Part shown: positions 24,050 through 35,053 of the stretch, piece after piece | Numbering within the stretch: position 1 is the first letter of the stretch | Layout: each line of letters starts with the position of its first letter | DNA from: Dysidea avara | Lineage: Eukaryota; Porifera; Demospongiae; Dictyoceratida; Dysideidae | Direction: 5' to 3' | Length of the DNA: 64,000 nt | Assembly: GCF_963678975.1 (NCBI RefSeq) | Contig: NC_089277.1 | Coordinates: forward strand, 17,746,757-17,810,756 | Position numbers and translations under genes: made by a program | The notes under the pieces: generated by a model | Told to the model about the DNA's origin: nothing | The model's input: the letters and a program-made list of their open reading frames with translations, nothing else | Database searches by the model: none

Positions 24050-24884
24050 ATAAATTAGCCGAATGCTCTATTAGGGTGACTGTTCTATTAGAGTATCTCG
24101 ATCTCGCATTTGCTACACGGAGTTGGCTTTCGAATCTGAACTCAGTGGTTTGTAATCCGATTCTTCTGTACTACTGCAAGGACTTTCTATGAAGATTATT
24201 CCAGCTATACACCGATTTTCAGCTCATTGCTCTAAGCGGTTTGCCTAGTAGGCGTGAAAACTAATACTTTTTTATTCATAAAAATCGATCGCGTAATTGT
24301 GACACAGGTTGGGTTTTGTGTCATATCTCCGTGGTCTTTATCTCGATTCCTTTCAAACCACCAAAAGGCACTCCTACGATGGTTACTCCATCTACATAGC
24401 AATTTTCAACTCATTCCATGAAGCGGTTTACCCTGTAGGCGTGACAACAAATCGATCTTGTTTTACGCGAATAATCGGTCATAACTCCTGAACCATTCAT
24501 CGGATTTGTACCAAATTTGATGCTAGGATTCGCCTTTGGACTCCCTTTCTGTGTGCCAAATTTCAAGGCGATCGGAGTACGCGTTTGCTTGTTATAGCAA
24601 TTTTTGCAAGTGTGCGAAAAGACGAAGAAGAAGAAAAAACGAAGAAAAAAAAACGAAACTTTGGCAGCTCGTATCTCGGAAATGGCTGGAGCGATTTCCT
24701 TCAAATTTGGAATGTAGACTCCCTTGGCTGGCGGGCAACTGTGTAGCAAATTTGGTTCCAATCAAATAAGTGATCACCGAGATACAAAGGTGTGAAAATG
24801 ACGTTTTCGTTCTTCCTGTCAATATACTCACGGTGTGGCGCGCCGGCTTCTTGGGCCGCACGACACACTACCGTGTGTCTTGAT
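24050..24884 (+). repeat. conserved 3' block of composite element, copy 1
   Basis: Begins with a pair of CTCTATTAG motifs (about 24060-24105). Two internally similar sub-blocks follow (AAGCGGTTTGCCTAGTAGGC and AAGCGGTTTACCCTGTAGGC, about 190 bp apart). Then come an A/G-rich run, TATCTCGGAAATGGC and the terminal stem-loop at 24862-24879. It aligns throughout with 55240-56070. The overlapping small open frames on both strands here do not agree between the two copies and are not genes. Confidence 0.85.
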
Positions 24885-27017
24885 GTTGCACATGGATTGG
24901 AAATTCGCGTATAAAATGTATTACCAATAGTATACGGTCCTTACAATACGTCACAATATTTTACAGACTGTAGTGGAGAATAACATGATTCTTTCACAGT
25001 TTCAGAACATTTTTGAAATGTATAGGACCTTTTCATCAAGTAGTAATGTCTTGTTATCATCTCTAAAGTTGTTTGGTTGTTGGGCATTGCGTAGTTTAAC
25101 AGATTAATATGCTGTTTGTGGTTAATATGTTGCTCTGGTATGTTTGTGTAGGGTAATCTCTGACTAGGTAATGGCGAAAGAAAGGATAGCCACTCAAGTT
25201 AAGAGCATAACTGTGTTTTATTTCTTTAGCTATTGAAACCCAATGTGGGATAAGTCAATACTGAATTATCGAGTGGATGAAGCACAAATGTAACAGAAGG
25301 TTTGTGTAGACAAATCATGACAGTCGGTGGGAGCGGGTACTTACACATGCTTGGCACACACATGAAAGAGCAGTATCTGTTCTTTCTGTTTCTTTTTCAG
25401 CACAATGCGGTGAGTTAGCATTGTGTGAAGCTATACCACAGTGAAACATTTGCACCTGGCAACGGAAACTATCAGTACGCACTCACAGAAACTCAAGTGG
25501 GGCTCTTCATTGCATTGCTCACTAAAAGAATAAGTACTAGAATCAGTTTCATATAAAACAATGTCTTCCTATGTGTAAATGGTTATTTCACCATGAATTA
25601 AGTTTTCCCCGTAAACTTTATTACAAGGAATGTTTACTGTTTTGTGGAGTTGTACAATACTTGTGCAACATATATATTATCCGTGCTATAGATATTGCAC
25701 TCCTATAGCCAGACTATGTTATTCATTGGGCAGAGGAAAAAAAGATCTGGCCCACCGTTGCATTTAGTGGTTACATCACAAGTGCAGTTAGTCACTACCT
25801 TCTTGGGGTACAAAACAATGTGAGTATTTACATAATCCAAGATTATGACTTATAGTTCTCAGTAGCCTTGGTACTTTATCACAATATATAATCATGATAT
25901 AAACACTTGATGTCTTGTGCAGTGTTATTAACAGTCTCTATATTTATCCCTGTTTTTGGTCCTATTTCGCGTTTACCCTTATGGTTAGAAATGTTCAAAT
26001 TTAATATACTGCTGTGACTGATTCAGCCATAATATTGGCTGGCCAATCAGAATCAAGGAGTTGCACAATCACATGAATGTATTGGAAATAGATAATAAAA
26101 GAAAGCAGACAATTTAAAGCCATTTATTAGAAGTTATTGACCCCAAGAGGTTAGTTGTCACATTATGCTTTCCGATGTTACTTTAAAGACTGAAGAATCA
26201 TGACTCAACTTTTCACCAGAAATGAAATTCTACCCTCTATAGAAGAGAATGCATCTACTAAACGCCCTGTTCTGAGTTTTACTTTATTCCTAGCCATTTT
26301 AGAGTGGTTTTCACTATTTTGTAAATGATTATACAACTCCTCAATTCTGGCAAATACCATCTGGTAACAATGCTTGAATTGTTTGGGCCCCGGAAGTGCA
26401 ATCCATGCTGGGCACGGGCCCATGATTGCTTCTATAGCTCACCACTATGATTCATTTGTTGTATGGTTAGAAATGTCATGTACTCACACACTTCTATGAC
26501 TTCTTGTGTACATAGCCTTGATTGCTGTATAACAGAGAGCATATGGTGGGTCAATCATGGCGAAATATTATTTGTTAGATCTTAAGTCAGTTTGTGTATC
26601 TATATTATGGATTTTCATTTATGGAGATCAAACAAATAATAGCCAAAACTTTCTTACACCACAGTAGTAGTCAGTCACTCATCAACAAAGAAGTCGCATA
26701 CAAAGTATGGCTAAATGTGAACATCTGGGTGTGCATGAAATAGGGCAAAAATCACACCTTGACTACCACTCAAATGGTTAATATAGAAATTTATGGTGTA
26801 ACCATAAGTATAGCTAGCAGCAAGGTCAGGAGCTTAGCTAAAACAGAGCTGTACTGATAAACCAATACATATCGTATCAGTGGAAATTTTGGCAATATAA
26901 GTGGGTCCTGATATTGTTACCAAAAACCAGTATGATGTACCATCAAGTGTGCTCTCATGAGGAAATCTACCTTGCCAACCAAACTACCAATGCTCACACA
27001 AGAAGGTTGAACTCCAG
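24885..27017. other. no gene seen
   Basis: Over 2 kb of AT-rich sequence without a recognisable protein, repeat end or structural RNA. One minus-strand frame of 72 codons (26205-26423) has no known motif. Confidence 0.4.
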
Positions 27018-27235
27018 TACAGTGGAACACTTCATTTATCCAGATTCTTGGTTAACTGAACTAGAAAATGACTGCTCTATTAGAGTAGTGACTGTTCTAT
27101 TAGGGTAGTTGATAATACCAATATTTTTGAAAGTTTCTTTAACATAATTTATATGCAGTTTCAGAGATATGAACTTTTCAGACTTATGGACTACCCCTGG
27201 TCCCAAGGGGTTCGGGTAACTGAGGTTCCACTATA
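27018..27235 (-). mobile_element. mariner-like MITE (CAGTGGAACCTC family), copy 1
   Basis: TACAGTGGAAC at the left and GGTTCCACTATA at the right form inverted ends beside TA dinucleotides. The interior (GACTACCCCTGGTCCCAAGG) is the reverse complement of the element at 29257-29495. It also contains two CTCTATTAG motifs. TA targets and CAGTGGAACC ends are typical of Tc1/mariner/pogo-group non-autonomous elements. Confidence 0.8.
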
Positions 27236-27509
27236 TTGTGATTTGTGATAAAAGATCAAGGCTATTGAGAGTTACAGCTTGTAGTCTCACATATTGCAGA
27301 TATTTTGATCAATTTCTACAAAAGGATTTATCGCCACTGCAGTTGTATTCAAGTGAGAGTTAGTCTGACATGTAACATCAGTTAGCAAATTATTTTGAAG
27401 ATTTTTTACATTGGAAACCCTATCCATTGTCTCGAATAGTGGCCTGTCATGCAAGAAACCAAATAGCATCCTAGGCAAAAAGCCATTTACACATTTATTT
27501 CTTTGAACT
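27236..27509. other. no gene seen
   Basis: Short spacer between a MITE and a SINE relic. Confidence 0.4.
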
Positions 27510-27765
27510 ATTATTATTATTATTATTATTATTATTAGCACTTTACAGTGACCAGCACTGAAGGTCTGACAGCAACATGTGCAGCAGCCTTAGGATTACC
27601 TAACCTACAAGGACTTAGACCTAGTGACTTAACTTACTGACTGAATAAGGTGTAACAGAAAAGGGGCCAAAGTAAGGAAAAAAAATCCCTCCAGCCCCAG
27701 GATTCGAACTGCAGGTCACCCAATGGTCAACTATCTTAATCCCAGGCTAGTGGGTCTTGGTTAGA
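27510..27765 (-). mobile_element. tRNA-derived SINE relic, copy 1
   Basis: In minus orientation the element ends in an AAT repeat (27510-27537 on the plus strand) preceded by CAGTGCTGGTCACTGTAAAG. GGATTCGAACTG near 27700 is the reverse complement of a tRNA-type B box (GTTCGAATCC). It resembles the two better copies near 30 kb in its ACTGAAGGTCTG block, but is more diverged. Confidence 0.6.
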
Positions 27766-28059
27766 GTTGTTTGAAAGCATACAGTAATACTATTTTGCTG
27801 GCGGATGAACTAGAATGTACATAGTATGACCCAGAAACCTGCCCATCATTGACAACCCACATTGCAGCAATTTTATTCAAAGTGTCTCTTCAATCCTTTT
27901 AATGCAAAAACTGCAAGCAATGATCACAAAATGAAATTATTACAGAAGTGCATAATCATGAAACCAAACAATAAACTCTTCTTGCCATGGGGAATGATGA
28001 CACAAGGGTTTTGTCATTCGCACTTTCCCTCACAAGTACTCTAATATTTTGCTCATTGT

Positions 28060-28260
28060 GGTTAATGCACTTTATATACTGTGAAGTGCTCAAAAAATCT
28101 AGTAGCCACCTTGTTATAGTGGCCAGGTCCAGAAAGATCTCCGTAGTATTCTATTGATTTAACTTTTGTTAATAGGGCCACCTCATTAATAAGGCCAGTG
28201 GCCACATACTGCAGGACCAAACTGGTAAAACTAACACAATATTCCCTCAATAAAGGGACC
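28060..28260. mobile_element. MITE relic of the AATAAGGCCACCTCATTAAT family
   Basis: Contains AGGGCCACCTCATTAATAAG and repeated TGGCCA blocks that recur at 28735-28860 and 35054-35235. The ends are not clear. Confidence 0.45.
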
Positions 28261-28560
28261 AGCTGAGCAGACAGTCAAGGTGTCACTGCAAAAGTTGCTG
28301 CTCCTAAGTACCTACCAAAAGCTATGTCAACAGTTTTAGTAATGTGCTTCATGCTTTAGCAGCCATTATACCTGATATTGAATAAATCTGTGTAATGATG
28401 AAACCTGTAGTAAACAGCAGTATGTGACTGATCACGTGATCAACTTGTTAGCATTGCGTGGGCTTGCTTGCTGCTATAGGTGTTTTTCCTTGCTGTGCCT
28501 GTAAATAAAGAATGATAAAATAGTGAACAGCCTATCAATCAACAATACACAATTGTTATA
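28261..28560. other. no gene seen
   Basis: AT-rich spacer. No motif recognised. Confidence 0.35.
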
Positions 28561-28562
28561 AT

Positions 28563-28685
28563 TTCAGCGCGACAAAACTTTCATGTAAAAATATTTTCAT
28601 GGGTCCAGGAACCCATGAAAAATTATTTGCACGAAAATCTAACTCGTGAATATTTTCATACACAAAAATAACCCGATTTACAGTA
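28563..28685 (-). repeat. short element with ATGGGTCCAGGAACCCAT palindrome
   Basis: ATGAAAATATT and AATATTTTCAT blocks are arranged around the palindrome near 28598-28615. The right edge, read on the minus strand, is ACTGTAAATCGGGTTATTTT. It looks like a small non-autonomous element, but its ends are not proven. Confidence 0.45.
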
Positions 28686-28689
28686 TAAC

Positions 28690-28860
28690 TGTTATAGCAA
28701 CTATAGCCAGGTGTTGATTCATTGAAAATCTTGATAATAAGGCCACTTTGTTTATGGCTGAATTAATGAGGTTTTCGTTAATAAGGCCACCTCACTAATA
28801 TGGCCACTTATTGTGGGTCCCAAAGGTGGCCCTATTAATGAGGTTTCACTATAAGCTCTT
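28690..28860. mobile_element. MITE relic ending in GAGGTTTCACTATA
   Basis: Carries AATAAGGCCAC three times and ends GGCCCTATTAATGAGGTTTC then ACTATA. This is the same end type as at 35215-35233. The left end is not identifiable. Confidence 0.55.
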
Positions 28861-29256
28861 TTTGTAATCATGTGGAATTCTCGTAGATCCAGTAACCTGT
28901 AATGGATATCGTAACTCCACAAAATTATATTATTTCGAATGTTTTGTATTTCCTATGTCTATTCCATCCAAAATTATTATTTTACACAGGTCACCAAGGC
29001 GTTCATGATGAGTGAAGAAATCCAATAAGCAGGTGATGATTTTGGATCGGGTGGAACATGGATTTGACTCAGCAAGGGGCAACAGGATGATATGAAGTAG
29101 TCATACGTGACACACAACATTAATTTTGATGTGTTTCTGAATGTTCATATTGACTCAACCATTAAGCTAGATTTTAAATCAGTCACTTGAAAAATGTGCA
29201 ATTAACAATAATAATCATCATTAGCACTATAGTGGGGAGAGTATCCTACTCTAGTA
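28861..29256. other. no gene seen
   Basis: AT-rich spacer between MITEs. No motif recognised. Confidence 0.35.
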
Positions 29257-29495
29257 CAGTGGAACCTCAGCTATCCAAACTCCTTGGGACCAGGGGTGGT
29301 CCATAAGTCTGAAAAGTCCATGTCTCTGAAACTGTGTATTAATAACCTTAAAATAGCATAAAGAATTTTTTTTGAAATATCAGTATTTTAAACTACTCTA
29401 ATAGAACAGTCACTACTCTAATAGAGCAGTCATTTCTGTAGTTCAGTTGACCGAGAATCTGGATAAGTGGGGTCCAGATAGCTGAAGTTCCATTG
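29257..29495 (+). mobile_element. mariner-like MITE (CAGTGGAACCTC family), copy 2
   Basis: CAGTGGAACCTCAGCTATCC at the left and TAGCTGAAGTTCCATTG at the right are inverted ends, each bordered by TA (29255-29256, 29496-29497). The interior matches the minus strand of the element at 27018-27235, including CCTTGGGACCAGGGGTGGTC. Two CTCTATTAG motifs in reverse orientation sit at about 29391-29433. Confidence 0.85.
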
Positions 29496-29873
29496 TATAA
29501 TCTATACTGGTGCAAATGTGCAGTATGGTGCAATCTATACACATTGATTTTTTGACATTTTGATAGTCTTAAGCTACTGTGGATATGGTTTTAATAAGCA
29601 GCATCAGACAGATCTCCTTGCAACACTTGTCTGCAGTCAAAGTCGAGTTGAAGGGTTAACTAGTGTTTTTATTTACTGAAACGCTTCATGCTACTTAAAT
29701 ATGCTACTATAATTCCAGTAAAAAAAGATAGCTTGGATTCAGGGGCTAAAAAGGGCTATAGTTGTGGCCAGAAAGCTAGTTGTAAATGACTTGGCTAATT
29801 TTCTTTTTAAATGGTGATTGCACTAGCTGTAAAACTTAGACAAAACAGTCTGGTGCACCACAGAGAAGTAGCT

Positions 29874-30090
29874 ATTAATTATTAAGACTTTACAGCACAA
29901 GTGCTGAAGGTCTGTAGGACTCCTGGTCCTATAGCCTATAAAGTTGTATGTTTGAAACGGTGGAGAAAGGAGAAAAAATCCATGGTTGGAACTGGGCAGC
30001 CTCGAACCTGCAGCCATCTGATTAATGCTCAAATGCTTACAGGAGTATGCCAGGTAGTCAGGATGTCTTCTTGTGAATTTTAAGTATATG
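29874..30090 (-). mobile_element. tRNA-derived SINE, copy 2
   Basis: Read on the minus strand it runs from GACATCCTGACTACCTGGCA (A-box region) to CTGCAGGTTCGAGGCTGCC, which contains a B box (GGTTCGAGGCT). The body ends CCTTCAGCACTTGTGCTGTA then AAGTCTTAATAATTAATA. The internal RNA polymerase III boxes, short length and A/T-rich tail identify a SINE. It lies in the same orientation as its neighbour at 30160. Confidence 0.78.
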
Positions 30091-30159
30091 TATTCATAGG
30101 AAGCTTAGAGAGTGACTTTCTTATCTCAAGGTACCCCAAGTGGAACTAAGTGAACATTA

Positions 30160-30390
30160 TTTTATTTATTAAGACTTTACAGCACAAGTGCTGAAGGTCT
30201 GTAGGACTCATGGTCCTACAGCCTGTTTAAGGTTGTCACAGAAAGTTTATGTTTGAAAAGGTGGAGAAATGAGAAAAAATCCCTGACAGCCTCAAACCAG
30301 CAGCCATCTGATTAATGCTTGAATGCGTACAGGAGTTTCAGTCTGCCAGGCGGTCAGGATGTCTTCTCCTTGTTAATTTCAAGTATATAA
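30160..30390 (-). mobile_element. tRNA-derived SINE, copy 3
   Basis: Parallel to the copy at 29874-30090 over its full length. The minus strand begins GACATCCTGACCGCCTGGCA, has a damaged B box (GGTTTGAGGCT), and ends AAGTCTTAATAAATAAAATA. The two copies share TGATTAATGCT and the GTGCTGAAGGTCTGTAGGAC block on the plus strand. Confidence 0.78.
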
Positions 30391-30667
30391 ACTCAAAGTT
30401 GGTATACCCAGCTATGTGTTGTGCATCGTAACTCTTGCAATTCACTAAAGGGCCCAGGGATTTGACTAAAAGCATCTCAAAATCCAATCTTGAGATAGCC
30501 ATTTTCACCATTTTTTGACTTTGTCTTACAATCCAACTACGTAGTTAATTTTCTTTTTTACAGCCAAATATAAAATTGAATTGCTTTAAATTGCAATAAA
30601 CAAGGCTTGCATTGTGTACATAATTATTTACATAGTTCTTAATTTTAAACATTAATCATTTAATAGT
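30391..30667. other. no gene seen
   Basis: AT-rich spacer. Confidence 0.35.
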
Positions 30668-30761
30668 TATACCATGGTCATGAGGGATTTGCCTGATATA
30701 TATGCCCAAGCCCGAGGGTGCAGGCATATATATCAGGCAAATCCCGAGTGGCCATGGTATA
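30668..30761. repeat. long near-perfect palindrome
   Basis: GGGATTTGCCTGATATATAT then GCC (30683-30705) pairs with GGCATATATATCAGGCAAAT then CCC (30723-30745). Outer TATACCATGG and CCATGGTATA also pair, with 6-base mismatched bulges TCATGA and GAGTGG. The loop is 17 bases. It may be a miniature foldback element. Confidence 0.92.
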
Positions 30762-31309
30762 AGTAATATATACCACTCTGGTATGCTCAACTAATAAGTG
30801 AAGGAAGACAAACCTGCATTCACCACATTACTTTTATAAAGAGGTTTGCAACATCAACTGTGGGCACAAAAATGAAATGATTGTGAGTTTCACTGGTTGT
30901 AGTGATGCCATTTTAAACCAAATAACCACTTTGTGGATGAATAAAGCAACTTAAGGTGCTCAAAAAACACCTAGACATATAGGTGTGAATGTTTGAGGCA
31001 TCTTTTCATGCAGTTAAAATGTACTCTGTAGAAAAACAATCCCAACGTTACAAAAATGATTATTTAGTGATGCTTAGTAACTGAGCTATGCAATACTGAC
31101 TCACTCAATTCTTTTTGCTCACAACAATGCCCCTAACTAAACCAACATGTTTAACTCAAACCCACAATACAAAACTTTAAGTAGCTGTAATTCAAGCCTA
31201 CAATGCAAAACTTTTAGCATCTCTATATAAACAACCGAAGGGAACTAATGCTTTGTAGCTGTCTCAGCATCAAAGGCAGTTGTGGTCAGGGCTATTGCCC
31301 TAACTACAT
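30762..31309. other. no gene seen
   Basis: AT-rich sequence. AACCAACATGTTTAACTCAA and similar short stretches do not form an array. No motif recognised. Confidence 0.35.
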
Positions 31310-31329
31310 GGCGATATCTAGATATCGCC
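31310..31329. other. perfect 20-bp palindrome
   Basis: GGCGATATCTAGATATCGCC equals its own reverse complement. GGTCAGGG lies on both sides (about 31284 and 31335) as direct copies. Confidence 0.9.
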
Positions 31330-31597
31330 CTATGGTCAGGGGAAATATGTGATATATAATCCTGTGGTTTCCTTTGATCTGAGGTGTCAAAGTGGTATAT
31401 AGCAATATACACCCCCCACTGCCTAGTTTAGCTGAGATATCGGAGAGTATAAAAAGCTGTATGGCTTCATATGACCCTGTATTAAATGGGTAAGGCCATT
31501 ATGAAATCTCTGCCCTTCATCTAGTACTCAGTTTGTGGAGATCATGTGATTACAAGGGTTGGTGGGGATAATCCTGTAATTAGTGAATTTTAAGTGT

Positions 31598-31797
31598 TTG
31601 GCGTAAAATATTCCCTTTATGTGTAGTGCATATAGTGACTTCATAATGCTTTTTACGCCAATGACTTTAGCGTAAAAGCTTGTCATTAAGTACTTAATGG
31701 GAAGATTGGCGTAAAATCTTCTCTTTAGGTATAAAGAAGTGATCGGCGTAAAATCTTCTCATTAAGCATAAAGACAATATTTATCAAAATACGCCAA
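31598..31797. mobile_element. small element with repeated TTGGCGTAAAAT
   Basis: TTGGCGTAAAAT-type motifs at about 31600, 31693 and 31743 face reverse copies TTTTTACGCCAA at about 31650 and AAAATACGCCAA at about 31787. The outer pair forms inverted ends about 200 bp apart. CTTCTC(A/T)TTA follows each forward motif. No coding capacity. Confidence 0.6.
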
Positions 31798-33385
31798 TGT
31801 CTGCATAACCGATGCATAGCTTAGAACGAGGCGTGGAAGCCGTGGATGAAATAATAATTGACAACCGCTGCTACCAAACGTTCAGGGACATCTTTTGCCA
31901 TAGTGTTAGTTTATAATTGATGATTGTTGTGGCTGCAGAAGCGCTCGAAATGGCTAGAAAGCGCGACACAATTCTTTGATGCTGCAGAAAATTTTGACGC
32001 TCGTCACCCAGATGGTCAGATCTTTTCCAAACTAACAGCATAGACAGACTATGCACCCAACCGTATCGAAATACTATGAGGAAGAGTTGGCTTCTCTTGC
32101 CCTGGGTGATAGGGCAATTTGAATTCAAAACTTCGTATCTCTTTGTCTGTTTTTTCAGCAACCCTGTGCCGGGCACCCGGCAAATCATTTACTTATTTCT
32201 GTGCGTACTTTTCAACTACAACAACTCTGGATACGATTTGGCTAAGTAGCAAGTTTCATCCGGTCCTTTGTGTGGAGCACGAAATTTTAAAAATAAATTT
32301 TGCATCTTGCGAGATACTGAAAACAATATTTCTGTGAAGACAACGATCGTGCCTCCGGTTTCATGGTGGATCAAGCAATGGGATACTACAATGAACATCC
32401 CACAATGGTAGGGGGATTGATGTGTAGAAGTTGATTTTTCGGATTGCGGACCCTAAATTAGTTGCCCCCCCCCCGTAATTTGCTCTCTAAGAATTTTACT
32501 CGGAATTTAAAGAATAACGCAGAGCACAACTGCGGTCACTGGGTATTGATGAACTGGCACTCTATGTAGTTAATCAGTGCATATAGCCACAAAGAAGTGT
32601 GTTGCCATAGATTATAGTCCACAGATAGCTATAATCTATCATCTCTGAATCTATGGTGCTGCATACCATCGTTCGTTTTTAAATTTGAAATGAGTCGCCC
32701 CCACCGTTACGTAATTTGTCCTCAGGGCGCGGCTTAAAGAGTACAACTGCGGTTACCAGTTGTTGACACAAGCTGCGAGTAATTAGCACATGTAGCTAGC
32801 CAATTGTCACCATGCATTATTGCATTTTATACAGGCCTACCAACCTAGGAAACAGAAAAACCTTGAGACTCAGTCTTGACATCCAGAATGGACTGCTGTA
32901 TCTGCACATTATTATAGGCAGACACAGCAAATCGCAACAGCCTGTGTTGAAACAGTTACTCTTTTATTGCTGTGAAGTTGTAACACGTGACCGGACTATG
33001 GAACGTTCTTGATATAAGCCACTAGGTGCTTATAATATCACGTGATGAATTAGAAATGTGTCAATTTCATCCTAGAGGCTGAAAGCAAATAAAATACTCC
33101 AAACACATAGAACATACCATTTGTATATGCTACAAACCCAGGAAAGCAGGTGCTCTTGTGTGACGTGCAAACCAAGCGCTTCAGAGTTGGTATTCTGATC
33201 AGAGTTCTGACCAACTCCAGATCTTGCTCCAAATACTCTCCAATGTATTGGTATTAAATAGAAGGCCGAAGGCGAATCCATGCCTTTATAATCACGTGAT
33301 CTTGCTTAGTTGTACCACAATTACGTACCTAGGGAAATCACCTGAGAACTTCAAAAGGCCAGGTAAAGGGCATTCTGAGAGCTTT
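31798..33385. other. no gene seen; two diverged copies of a CCCCCC-CGTAATTTG block
   Basis: GTTGCCCCCCCCCCCGTAAT at about 32461 with CACAACTGCGGTCAC at 32527 parallels GTCGCCCCCACCGTTACGTA at about 32695 with TACAACTGCGGTTACC at 32742, so a ~100-bp block is repeated about 230 bp apart. A plus-strand exon-like stretch near 32050-32120 (YYEEELASLALGDRAI) is suggestive but unsupported. Remaining short frames show no motif. Confidence 0.45.
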
Positions 33386-33550
33386 GACTCTGGCCTGAGC
33401 TTGAAAGAAATCGTGAGTTTTACGGTGATGATCCGTGAAAATTGGTAGGCTGAACTAAAAATCCGTGAGTTTAGGGCTACTGCTTGTGAGACCTTGAGCT
33501 TGGTAGTGAAATCGTGAGTCTCACGGTAAATCCGTGAGGGTTGGAAGGCC
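33386..33550. repeat. two diverged copies of a GAAATCGTGAGTYTYACGG block
   Basis: GAAATCGTGAGTTTTACGGT (about 33408) and GAAATCGTGAGTCTCACGGT (about 33506) are each followed by ATCCGTGA and GGTTGG or ATTGGTAGG. The right part resembles an end of a hAT-type MITE (CAGGCCTTCCAACCCTCACG in reverse complement). Confidence 0.5.
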
Positions 33551-34190
33551 TGTTTATAGCACCTCCACACAATAACATGTTAAATGAACTAAATTGGCCA
33601 TCTTTACAAGAACGCAGAAAGCAAGCACGCCTCATCCTATTGTACAAGATAGTTAATCATTTATTATTGGTCCCAAATCGCTGCCGGTCTGCCATCATTA
33701 AATCAAACTGCTACCAGAGCCCATCATGATCAGAAATTTAATCATATACAGTCTTCAGTAAACACGTATCTCTATTCATTCCTACCCAGAACTATTCCCC
33801 ATTGGAACGATCTATGTATCCCTAATCTATCTACCATTGATCTTGAAACATTTAAACAATCAACTACTCCTACTTTGTAACTGTAACTTAGCACTTATTG
33901 TATTTATTGTAACTTAGCCCTCACTGTAATTTAGTATTCATTGTAATTCTAGCACTTATTGTAACTTACCACTTACTGTAATTTAGCACTAGTTGTAACC
34001 TAGCACCTATTGTAACTTAGCACTCATTGTAACTTAGTACTAATCATTATTGTAACCTAAATTATAGGCACTTATGTTATTGTAACTTAAACTAGGCACT
34101 TATGTGTACGTACCTTGTACATTAGCGTAAAAACCCTGTTGGGTGTTTGCTAATCAATAAATAAATAAATAAATAAATAAAATAATTACA
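33551..34190 (+). pseudogene. 3' fragment of a LINE with an AAAT tail
   Basis: The reading frame MLNELNWPSLQERRKQARLI then LLYKIVNHLL is the last part of a CR1/jockey-group reverse transcriptase protein. After a frame change near 33700 it continues SVNTYLYSFLPRTIPHWNDL and ends DLETFKQSTTPTL with a stop near 33880. The 3' untranslated part (33880-34110) contains an ~18-bp degenerate repeat of TGTAACTTAGCACT. The element ends in (AATA)n at about 34158-34180. The upstream part is missing. Confidence 0.85.
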
Positions 34191-35053
34191 CATGTAATTA
34201 CAACATACAGAGGACACATGAATACCAAACACTTTTCACAACAATAATGTAAGAATTGTACAATAATGACTGTAATATAACTGCTATGAAAATGTTTTCC
34301 AGTGGCCCGCCATGGTAGCAAGTCTCACATGACAGCATGTATATTCATCCAAGCACAATGGGAGTAACAAGTAAGTACGATGACCAGTTGGTATGACTCC
34401 ATTTGTAGAATCCAGATGAGTGGGTGTGGCTCCAGTATGTCTAAACAGTTAACAAACATTCCTGTTATAAATACGTACTAGACTTGTAATATAATAGTAT
34501 AGTATTTAAATGCAACAATACATAGTTTCCATTACATCACTATCAAACGACACTAAGTGGAGGATATTGTTGCATCATTCTCTAGTATGTACACTCTATC
34601 AATACAACCTGTCTTAATGGCCACCAGTATAGAAAGACAACCTCTCTTGAAAAGCAATTCCAATTGAGAATTTATACCCTGTTACCTGCTTATTGAGTGA
34701 AGGTGGCAATAAACAAGTTCCACCGTAATTTATACGCGTGATCTGATCTGTTTATTCTGTCAGTGGATGAGATCCACTTGGCCAGGACAAAATGTGACTC
34801 AAATGTCCTGGATGATCCATACTCAACCCACTTATGACCCAGTGGCACAATGGAACTGAGTATAGAGAATACAATTATATTTATTTCTAAGAAGTGTGGA
34901 TGTGTGGACACATTACATGTACATACAAGACATGCTACGTACTGTTTTAACATTTCAAGTCACCACATTATGTACGGACCAGTCAACAATGCTTCATAGT
35001 GCCCATCAGTAAACCTGAAGAAAAGTTACGAAAAATAAAAATTCACATAAGCA
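34191..35053. other. no gene seen
   Basis: AT-rich sequence. A minus-strand frame of 87 codons (34690-34953) has no recognised motif. Confidence 0.35.

Larger units (their letters stand above)
19403..24884 (+). mobile_element. composite foldback-satellite-stem-loop element, copy 1
   Basis: Three parts occur in the same order as in the copy at 52.2-56.07 kb. First, a foldback of about 150-bp arms (about 19412-19562 and 19577-19730). Second, a tandem array of ~30.5-bp units (about 19960-24040). Third, a unique ~830-bp 3' block (about 24050-24884) ending in a GACACACTACCGTGTGTC stem-loop followed by TTGAT. Flanks of the two copies differ beyond these limits. There is no coding capacity. Internal tandem arrays plus a 3' terminal hairpin recall non-autonomous Helitron/Helentron (DINE/HINE-like) elements, but the last bases CTTG do not fit the CTRR rule, so the class is uncertain. 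Confidence 0.75.

Noticed and set aside
24309..24861. Overlapping small genes in the 3' block of the composite element
   Set aside because: Frames are not conserved in the second copy at 55240-56070 and overlap each other on both strands.
19403..24884. A confident Helitron assignment for the composite element
   Set aside because: The 3' stem-loop is suggestive, but the terminal CTTG does not match CTRR, the 5' end is not TC in both copies, and no Rep/helicase gene is present.
31900..32200. A host exon around YYEEELASLALGDRAI
   Set aside because: The stretch is short, has no convincing splice sites in frame on both sides, and has no neighbouring exon that I could join to it.
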